Below are positions 7,997-12,923 of a stretch of 12,923 nt of DNA, piece by piece. Positions within the stretch are counted from its first letter, which is position 1, and each line of letters starts with the position of its first letter. Both the position numbers and the translations under genes were made by a program. The notes beneath the pieces are model-generated. The model had not been told where the DNA came from and did not search any database. It saw only the letters and a list, made by a program, of their open reading frames with translations. This DNA is from SSS58A sp041648155 (lineage in GTDB: Bacteria > Krumholzibacteriota > Krumholzibacteriia > Krumholzibacteriales > Krumholzibacteriaceae): contig JBAZPL010000066.1 in the NCBI GenBank assembly GCA_041648155.1, positions 1 through 12,923 of the forward strand. Direction: 5' to 3'.

Positions 7997-9193
7997 TGCT
8001 CGAGGCTTCTCCGCCGCGAACCAGTGACGCGTCCGCAGGCATATCTTCACCAGCATCAGCATCACCGGCACCTCGATCAGCACCCCGACGACCGTGGCCA
8101 GGGCCGCGCCGGACGAGATGCCGAACAGCATCGTCGCGGTCGCTATGGCGACCTCGAAATGATTCGACGCCCCGATCATGGCCGAGGGCGCGGCGTCCTC
8201 GTAGGTCAGCTTCAGCGGTTTCGACAGCAGGTACCCGATCCAGAAGATCAGGTTGGTCTGGATGAAGAGCGGAATGGCGATCCAGAGGATCGTCAGCGGG
8301 TTGGAAATGATGACTTCCCCCTTGAACGAGAAGAGGAGCACCAGCGTCGCGAGGAGGGCGACGATCGTGATCGGCGTGAGCACGTGGAGAAACTCCTCGT
8401 TGAACCAGGTCTCGCCCCGCGTGCGGATGATCCATTTTCGCGAAAGATAACCGGCCACGAGAGGCAGGGCGACGTACACGGCGATGGAGAGCAGCAGCGC
8501 CTGCCAGGGAACGGGCAGCCGCCCGACGCCGAGGAGAAATCCCCCCAGCGGTCCGTAGAGAAACAGCATGGTCAGCGAATTAATGGCCACCATCACAAGC
8601 GTGTGCCCGCCGTTTCCCTTCGCGAGGTAGCCCCAGACGAGCACCATCGCCGTGCAGGGCGCGATGCCGAGGAGAATGCAGCCCGCGAGGTAGCTCCGCC
8701 ACAGGGGAACCTGCAACATCTTCACGCCATCAGAGAAAACGACGGTGCCGACTCCGTGCGTCGCGCCGACCGGAAGGTCGAGGCCGAACGGCATCTTCAC
8801 GAGATCGATCGCCTCGGCGCCGATAAGGCCTCGAAACACGAAACCGAGGAAGAAGACGGCGATCGCGTACATCGTGAAGGGCTTGATCGCCCAGTTCACG
8901 AAGAGCGTGAGGCCCACCGGCTTCGCGCTTTTTCCCGCCTTCAGCACCTCCGCGAAGTCGATCTTGACCATGATGGGGTACATCATGAAGAAAAGACAGA
9001 TCGCGATGGGGATGGAAACAACGGGCGCGCCGCCCACGAAGATGGACAGGCCGTCCAGATACTTCGCCACGCCCGGCGCGAGCTTGCCGAGCACGATGCC
9101 GATCCCGATGCAGAGGATTACCCAGGCGGTGAGATTACGCTCGAAAAAGCTCAGGCCTTTCGGCTTCTTCGTAATGCACGCTTCGGCGGCCAT
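7991..9193 (-). CDS. acr3: ACR3 family arsenite (antimonite) efflux permease
   Basis: The 400-residue, roughly ten-helix inner-membrane protein extrudes As(III), in some members also Sb(III), driven by the proton gradient. ACR3 signatures: TLFVNWAIKPFTMYA (96-110), the conserved cysteine motif LLGIAPCTAMVLVW (174-187, C180) and GVLIEVPVMLMLV near the C-terminus. The loop between the IKPFTM helix and the YLAG/C180 helix is about 35 residues longer than in typical members (about 124-165, rich in Gly and Val). The ATG at 9193 has AAAGGAG at 9208-9202 (8-nt spacing). It is the last gene of the minus-strand ars cluster, 57 bp after arsR, and its stop overlaps the convergent SDR gene. I found no terminator. 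Confidence 0.95.
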   Translation of the reverse strand: MAAEACITKKPKGLSFFERNLTAWVILCIGIGIVLGKLAPGVAKYLDGLSIFVGGAPVVSIPIAICLFFMMYPIMVKIDFAEVLKAGKSAKPVGLTLFVNWAIKPFTMYAIAVFFLGFVFRGLIGAEAIDLVKMPFGLDLPVGATHGVGTVVFSDGVKMLQVPLWRSYLAGCILLGIAPCTAMVLVWGYLAKGNGGHTLVMVAINSLTMLFLYGPLGGFLLGVGRLPVPWQALLLSIAVYVALPLVAGYLSRKWIIRTRGETWFNEEFLHVLTPITIVALLATLVLLFSFKGEVIISNPLTILWIAIPLFIQTNLIFWIGYLLSKPLKLTYEDAAPSAMIGASNHFEVAIATATMLFGISSGAALATVVGVLIEVPVMLMLVKICLRTRHWFAAEKPRAS

Positions 9194-9250
9194 TGATCAG
9201 GCTCCTTTCCATGATCCAACGCGGCGGAGTCGAGGATCCGAGGCGGCTGC

Positions 9251-9631
9251 TCAGCATTTTCGCTGCTGCCGGCACAGAACCTCCGGATCGCACCGCAAAA
9301 CCCCGGCGAGCTTCTTCACGTCTTTCGCAATCGCTTCATCGTGTCGCAGAGATTGTCCCACCCACTGCAGCGCGGATCGTACCATAGCGTCGGCCGAACC
9401 GGCAGGCAAACGGTAGTATGCCCACCGGCCTTCCTTGCGGTGCTCGACGAGTCCCGCCGCGCTCAGGATCGAAAGATGTTTGGAAATAGTCGAAGGAGCG
9501 AGATCGAGCACCGCTATGATCTGGCAAACACACAGCTCCCTGCCCTGCAGCAGTAAAAGCATGCGGATGCGCTGCCGGTCGGCAAGGGCTTTCGTGATCA
9601 GCAGAACCGATTTCATTCCGGACTTCGTCAT
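9251..9631 (-). CDS. arsR: ArsR/SmtB family metalloid-responsive repressor
   Basis: The protein has 126 residues. The winged-helix fold is clear: ELCVCQI (32-38) at the metal-site helix, recognition helix APSTISKHLSIL (45-56), and the wing KEGRWAYYRL (67-75). C34 and C36 match the first two As(III) ligands of E. coli-type ArsR. The third is not at the usual nearby position, but three extra cysteines (C114, C120, C126) lie in the C-terminal tail. The protein should bind an operator as a dimer and release it on As(III)/Sb(III) binding. The ATG overlaps the ATPase stop as ATGA (9631-9628), with AGGAG at 9643-9639 inside the ATPase gene, so the regulator is translationally coupled to the ABC module. 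It presumably autoregulates this operon. Confidence 0.93.
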   Translation of the reverse strand: MTKSGMKSVLLITKALADRQRIRMLLLLQGRELCVCQIIAVLDLAPSTISKHLSILSAAGLVEHRKEGRWAYYRLPAGSADAMVRSALQWVGQSLRHDEAIAKDVKKLAGVLRCDPEVLCRQQRKC

Positions 9632-10308
9632 ATGCTCTCTCCTCGGCCGTCGATAAGTTTGCCCTCGAAGAGCTTGAGCGTTCGTGCGGCCCTCGAAGCG
9701 GCCCTTTCGTCGTGCGTGACCATCACGAGGGTGCGTCCCTCGCGATGGATCTCTTCGAAGAACGCCAGGATCGCCTGCCCCGTATCCGGATCGAGATTGC
9801 CCGTCGGCTCGTCGGCGAGCACGACGGCGGGGTCATTGGCGAGCATCCGCGCCAGGGCTACCCGCTGCTGCTGCCCTACGCTCAGCTCGGAAGGTTTGTG
9901 GTCGAGTCGATCGCCGAGCCCGAGGCGCTCCAGGAGAGATGCCGCCTTGGTTCTCTGCTCATCCCCGTCGACGCCGGCGAGAAGGAGTGGAATCTGCACA
10001 TTTTCCAGCGCCGTCAGGTACGGTATCAGATTGAACGTCTGAAAGACGAATCCGATCTTCTCTTTCCTCAGGGCGGCGCGCTTCTCGGGGTTGAGATCAT
10101 AGAGCGATTGGCCGTCGACAAACACCTTTCCCCCGGCGGGGGAAAGCATGCCTCCGAGCATGAGGAGAAACGTGCTCTTGCCGCTACCGCTCGGGCCGAC
10201 GATCGATACGAAATCGCCCCGAGGAATCTCCATCGTCACGTCGTCGAGGGCGAGCACTCTTTTGCCGCGATGATTGTAGCTCTTGGTGACCGAGTGCATT
10301 TTCAGCAT
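9628..10308 (-). CDS. ABC transporter ATPase, MacB/LolD-like
   Basis: The protein has 226 residues with a complete nucleotide-binding set: Walker A GPSGSGKST (38-46), Q-loop Q90 in FVFQTFNL, signature LSVGQQQ (142-148), Walker B VVLADE (162-167) followed by PTGNLD, and H-loop H199. This belongs to the MacB/LolD/FtsE subgroup, whose members power mechanotransmission by FtsX-type permeases rather than classical alternating access. It starts 3 bp after the permease stop and ends in a 4-bp ATGA overlap with arsR. The placement ties the transporter to arsenic sensing. The transported or released substrate is unknown. Confidence 0.95.
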   Translation of the reverse strand: MLKMHSVTKSYNHRGKRVLALDDVTMEIPRGDFVSIVGPSGSGKSTFLLMLGGMLSPAGGKVFVDGQSLYDLNPEKRAALRKEKIGFVFQTFNLIPYLTALENVQIPLLLAGVDGDEQRTKAASLLERLGLGDRLDHKPSELSVGQQQRVALARMLANDPAVVLADEPTGNLDPDTGQAILAFFEEIHREGRTLVMVTHDERAASRAARTLKLFEGKLIDGRGESI

Positions 10309-10311
10309 CAG

Positions 10312-11532
10312 TTAAACCTCCTGAAGGGCCGAAACCGGGTCGAGACGGGCGGCGCGCCGGGCCGGAAAGAAGCTCGCGGCGAGCAAAATCGCGACGCTGA
10401 TTCCGATAGCCCAGAGCAAGAGTATCGGCATCGGCAGAACCGGCACACCGGCGATACGGGGTCCGAGAATGACGGCCGTGATCGTCCCGATGACATAGCC
10501 GGCAAGTCCCCCGGCGAGTCCGAGCAGCAGCGCTTTGAGGAAAAACATGCGCAGCACGACCGCGGATCCGGCGCCCAGCGCCATGAGCGTACCGATTTCC
10601 CGCCTCCGTTCGAATACGTTCGCGTACATGTAGTTCGCGATGCTCGCTCCTCCGACGAGAACGATGATGACGAGAAAAAGCAGCGAAAGCCTCGACATCA
10701 TGCGGTTCGTCTTGATCTGAGTATCCACGATCTGGGAGATGGTGACGACCTTGGCATCCGGGAGTAGCTTGTTGATCTTCTGCACGAGCCCGTCCGAGAT
10801 CGCGTTGCAGCATCCCACGACTTCAATGGCGTTCAGCACCGAATCCTGGCCCGCGAGCCGCTGGACGGTATGGAGATGCGCAAAGGCGCGCGAATCGTCG
10901 ACCGTTCCCGTCTGGGGCAGAACGGCCGTGACAGTGAACAATGTGCCGAGAAATGACACGCTGTCTCCCTCGGCGACATCCAAGGAGGTAGCCATATCCG
11001 CGCCCACGAGTATCTCCGTCTCGCCGATGGTTTCGATGACGCGCTTGCGCGACAGAGTCTCCTTGGCGGGCTCGGCGTCCTGCCCGGGAACGGCGACCAC
11101 CGTCCCGCAGCCTTCGGGCCGAGCGAAGATCCCGGCCCCCTGCCACGCAACTTTCGCCTGAAATTCGTTTTTGGGCAATATCCCGGTCAGCGTGAACTGC
11201 TTTCCGTCGATATCGACGGGCATGGAGAGCTTGGGAGAAAGATTATCGAGTCCCTGCAGATCCGAGTTCGTCAGCCGCGCGACGTACTCCTCGGGAAACA
11301 CCTCCTGCTGTAGGTCGGCGCTGTAGTAATCCTGCAGCGAGGCCGACTTGGGGAGGATGAGTATATTGGCGCCGAGGGCGTCCAGCTCGCGGGCAACCGC
11401 CTTTTCGGAGTAATAGGTGATGTTCTTTATCGAGACAATCACGCTGATGCCGAGAAGAATCGCGAGAAAGCTCGTTCCGAGCTGATTCTTCCGTTCGAAG
11501 AGCTCCCGCCAGACCAATGTTCTCAGTTTCAT
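10312..11532 (-). CDS. FtsX/MacB-type ABC permease with periplasmic cysteines
   Basis: The protein has 406 residues. One helix (about 20-38) is followed by a large extracytoplasmic MacB-core-like domain (about 40-280) and three C-terminal helices (about 282-303, 327-356, 365-388), with the FtsX-type signatures NVFERRREIGTLMALGAG (305-322) and FPARRAARLDPVSALQEV (389-406). That is the four-helix type VII ABC topology, which works as a dimer with the ATPase encoded next. Cysteines are few and all predicted extracytoplasmic: C142 (PEGCGT) and the adjacent pair C241-C242 (VVGCCN). A thiol or soft-metal contact is an inference from these and from the arsR/acr3 context. The ATG at 11532 has AGGAG at 11546-11542, overlapping the stop of the preceding lipoprotein gene. 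Confidence 0.93.
   Translation of the reverse strand: MKLRTLVWRELFERKNQLGTSFLAILLGISVIVSIKNITYYSEKAVARELDALGANILILPKSASLQDYYSADLQQEVFPEEYVARLTNSDLQGLDNLSPKLSMPVDIDGKQFTLTGILPKNEFQAKVAWQGAGIFARPEGCGTVVAVPGQDAEPAKETLSRKRVIETIGETEILVGADMATSLDVAEGDSVSFLGTLFTVTAVLPQTGTVDDSRAFAHLHTVQRLAGQDSVLNAIEVVGCCNAISDGLVQKINKLLPDAKVVTISQIVDTQIKTNRMMSRLSLLFLVIIVLVGGASIANYMYANVFERRREIGTLMALGAGSAVVLRMFFLKALLLGLAGGLAGYVIGTITAVILGPRIAGVPVLPMPILLLWAIGISVAILLAASFFPARRAARLDPVSALQEV
10317..10322 (-). promoter_or_regulatory. strong ribosome binding site for the ABC ATPase
   Basis: A perfect AGGAGG on the minus strand, 8 nt before the ATG at 10308, formed by the last sense codons of the permease (CAG GAG GTT). It fixes the ATPase start and indicates coupled production of permease and ATPase. 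Confidence 0.75.
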
Positions 11533-11544
11533 ACGTTCGTGCTC

Positions 11545-12402
11545 CTATTTCTTGACCGGTCCGCACCCGGTCGGCGCGCATCCTTTGGATCCGCAGCCTC
11601 CCGATGAAGCCGAGGCGAGCATTTTCAGAACCGACTCCTTCGTCGTCGGGCCGTTCGTTACGCCGAGAACCATATTGGGCGGAACGAGAATCGCCGTTGC
11701 CGCATCCTTTGCATTCGGATCGATTTTGAGCTGGGTCAGGAAACCCTTCTCCGCGGCGTCGGTGGGATCGATCTTTACAACTGCCGTGTACGCCGCGTAG
11801 CGCGCATCGGCCTTGAATTCGTCGACGCCCAGCATGGCCTCTTTATTGAATTGCGTCTTCTTGCCCTGGCTGCAAACAAAGACGATCTTCCGTTCCTGCA
11901 GCGCTTTCAGACACTCTTGCATGGCGCGGCTCGCGATGGCGCTCTTCATTTTTTCCTCGTTGATCTCCGCACTCCGAAAGCCGCCGGTAACGACACCGTT
12001 CGGAGCAAAGACGAGGACAATAGGCATGGGGGCCGATCGAACGTTGTATTTATTCACCATTTCGGCTTCGCTTGCACTCGCGATATCCACAGCCATCCAT
12101 TCGGCGGACCGGCCCATCCCGCGCACGGCCTGTTCGAGCGTCTTCCTCGCGAGGCGCGTCGGTTCGTCGTCCTTGCTGAAAAAGAAAACGAAGAGATGCT
12201 TGTTGTCGCCTGCCGCGCGCCGCATCGCCTCGGCCGAAGCGCTCGGACCCGGACTCTGCGCCGCTTTCGCCCGCGGTGTTCCGGCATTATTGACCTTGGC
12301 CAGCGCCGCAATTTTCTTCTCTTGACCCTCCGATCGCCCACACCCGGCAATCGCCGCGGCCGCAAGCAGGACGCCAAGCGCAACCAATGTCTTCATCCTC
12401 AT
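11545..12402 (-). CDS. lipoprotein with two thioredoxin-fold-like halves and a C-terminal Cys pentad tail
   Basis: The protein has 285 residues and I do not recognise a named family. A lipoprotein signal is clear: positive start, Ala-rich core, lipobox IAGC with C21 and Gly at +2, so export and lipid anchoring are expected. After a linker, residues about 65-160 look like a thioredoxin fold: strand HLFVFFF, then a region SKDDEPT where CxxC would sit, a second strand AEWMAVDI, and a cis-Pro-like APMPIV (124-129) before VFAPNG. Both catalytic cysteines are absent. Residues about 165-262 look like a second, more divergent copy (KIVFVC, then TAVVKID, then ATAILVPP). The tail carries C270, C275 and C280 in pentads (CGSKG, CAPTG, CGPVK), a plausible soft-metal or thiol site. 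It is the first gene of the arsenic cluster after the promoter; AAGGAG lies at 12417-12412. Confidence 0.82.
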   Translation of the reverse strand: MRMKTLVALGVLLAAAAIAGCGRSEGQEKKIAALAKVNNAGTPRAKAAQSPGPSASAEAMRRAAGDNKHLFVFFFSKDDEPTRLARKTLEQAVRGMGRSAEWMAVDIASASEAEMVNKYNVRSAPMPIVLVFAPNGVVTGGFRSAEINEEKMKSAIASRAMQECLKALQERKIVFVCSQGKKTQFNKEAMLGVDEFKADARYAAYTAVVKIDPTDAAEKGFLTQLKIDPNAKDAATAILVPPNMVLGVTNGPTTKESVLKMLASASSGGCGSKGCAPTGCGPVKK

Positions 12403-12428
12403 GATGTCTCACTCCTTCTCATTACCTT

Positions 12429-12441
12429 TCAAGGCGATTGA
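12429..12441. promoter_or_regulatory. possible ArsR-type operator dyad (TCAA-N5-TTGA)
   Basis: The short inverted repeat TCAA-GGCGA-TTGA lies in the predicted 5' leader of the lipoprotein gene, about 27 bp upstream of its ATG. It resembles the TCAA/TTGA cores of several known ArsR operators, but four-base arms are expected often by chance. Confidence 0.3.
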
Positions 12442-12487
12442 TTATCGGCCGTTTCGCGATGGGAATACTCAGACTCATTTCGATACA

Positions 12488-12522
12488 TGACGAATTATGC
12501 TACATATTGCAGGGCTTCGTCA
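12488..12522. repeat. 7-bp inverted repeat framing the ars-cluster promoter
   Basis: TGACGAA (12488-12494) and TTCGTCA (12516-12522) are perfect reverse complements separated by 21 bp. One arm covers most of the -35 element, the other touches the downstream edge of the -10. The arrangement would suit a dimeric or paired repressor such as ArsR, but it could be coincidence. Confidence 0.4.
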
Positions 12523-12523
12523 A
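12494..12523 (-). promoter_or_regulatory. sigma70-type promoter of the lipoprotein-ABC-arsR-acr3 operon
   Basis: On the minus strand, TTGACG (12523-12518, 5 of 6 to consensus) and CATAAT (12499-12494, 5 of 6) are separated by 18 bp. Initiation near 12487 would give a leader of about 85 nt before the ATG at 12402. The surrounding sequence is markedly AT-richer than the coding regions. It sits 150 bp downstream of the CcdA-like stop, so the operon can be transcribed independently of that gene. Confidence 0.65.
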
Positions 12524-12674
12524 GTGCTTATCCGTCCCCATGAACGGCATTCATGGTCCCGAGCCTCTCCGAAGACGGTTTGATGCGGGAAATGGTGGAA
12601 CAGATGGAACCGAGCCAGAACCATCCGAGGCCGCCGAGGTTATCTCCGGGGAGCCGCACCCGCGGGCTCAATCC

Positions 12675-12923
12675 TCAGTGCACGCTCCACACAAGATAGA
12701 CGCCCCCGAGTATGACGAGAGCCCCGCATACCTTCTTGAGAATGACGGCCCCTTTCGAACGCTCGTTCCAGTTAAGATACCTCTGCACCATGCTGGTGAA
12801 AGTCCCCGCCAGCACGATCACGGCACAGTGGCCGATCGCGTAGAAGAGAACGAGCGAGACGGCCAGAAGCGGCTTCGTCGAAGCCACACTGAAGGTAATT
12901 CCGAGCATCGGCGCCATGTACGC
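12675..12923 (-). CDS. CcdA/ArsG-like membrane protein (C-terminal 82 residues, cut by window edge)
   Basis: The frame enters from beyond 12923 and stops at 12677-12675. The visible part resembles the last three helices of CcdA/DsbD-type thiol-disulphide transporters: a YMAPMLGITFS helix start, FYAIGHCAVIVLAGTF, a short amphipathic QRYLNW linker, and a final helix around KKVCGALVILGGVYLVW. The membrane active-site cysteine that usually precedes this helix would fall just outside the window, so activity cannot be judged. CcdA-like proteins move electrons across the inner membrane to periplasmic thioredoxin-like partners. A related branch, ArsG, is described as an aromatic-arsenical efflux permease acting with small thioredoxin-like partners. 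Next to a thioredoxin-like lipoprotein and arsR/acr3, either role fits. The 272-bp gap after it (12403-12674) holds only the promoter elements listed and no convincing gene. Confidence 0.82.
   Translation of the reverse strand, partial: AYMAPMLGITFSVASTKPLLAVSLVLFYAIGHCAVIVLAGTFTSMVQRYLNWNERSKGAVILKKVCGALVILGGVYLVWSVH

Noticed and set aside
8024..9196. Plus-strand open frame antisense to acr3
   Set aside because: It is His/Arg/Glu/Asp-rich with no recognisable motif, fully shadowed by the ACR3 gene with its conserved helices.
9195..9216. GATCA-N12-TGATC dyad around the acr3 ribosome binding site
   Set aside because: A five-base, mostly AT stem; the motif is short and its palindromic TGATCA half inflates the match. 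I could not distinguish it from chance.
9712..10767. Plus-strand open frame antisense to the ABC ATPase and permease
   Set aside because: It has shadow-type composition and crosses the junction of two well-defined genes on the other strand.
12541..12553. TGAA-N5-TTCA dyad upstream of the ars-cluster promoter
   Set aside because: Four-base arms, outside the promoter core, with no resemblance to a specific operator beyond chance expectation.
12651..12669. Possible terminator hairpin (GAGCC/GGCTC) after the CcdA-like gene
   Set aside because: A five-base stem with a nine-base loop and no following T run on the minus strand; too weak to call.
12540..12923. Open plus-strand frame beginning at the ATG at 12540 and running off the window
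   Set aside because: Most of it is antisense to the CcdA-like gene. The product is Pro/Glu/His-rich without motifs, and there is no ribosome binding site.

Overview
The window is GC-rich and almost entirely coding. Lipoprotein-type signals on two proteins, a MacB/FtsX-type ABC transporter with a large extracytoplasmic domain, and a CcdA-type membrane protein suggest a diderm (Gram-negative) bacterium. HypE and HypF imply that it makes a [NiFe]-hydrogenase. No rRNA, tRNA, insertion sequence, CRISPR array or phage gene is visible. The taxon cannot be assigned from the sequence alone; an uncultured anaerobic or facultative lineage is plausible.

Left part (1-3303): the 5' part of hypE and the whole of hypF lie on the minus strand with an 8-bp overlap, forming a hydrogenase-maturation operon. 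An MgtC/SapB-type membrane protein diverges from hypF on the plus strand.

Middle part (3325-7996): a DUF885 putative zinc-peptidase lipoprotein (minus) and an MFS_3-type exporter (plus) diverge from a 90-bp gap holding two back-to-back perfect TATAAT boxes. The MFS gene is followed after 13 bp by a YbjT-like SDR/DUF2867 protein. Its stop region overlaps by 6 bp the end of the convergent arsenite-permease gene.

Right part (7991-12923, all minus strand): a probable metalloid-resistance locus. In transcription order it reads: CcdA/ArsG-like membrane protein (only its C-terminus is in the window); a 272-bp gap with a good promoter; a thioredoxin-fold-like lipoprotein with a degenerate active site and a C-terminal Cys pentad tail; an FtsX/MacB-type permease with periplasmic cysteines; its ATPase; ArsR; and the ACR3 arsenite permease. 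Lipoprotein, permease, ATPase and arsR are tightly packed (gaps of 12 bp and 3 bp, then a 4-bp ATGA overlap), and acr3 follows after 57 bp. ArsR and ACR3 indicate arsenic or antimony. The Cys-tailed lipoprotein and the MacB-type ABC pair are not part of any ars operon I recognise. This is the best candidate in the window for an undescribed system: an envelope thiol/ABC module linked to cytoplasmic arsenite extrusion.
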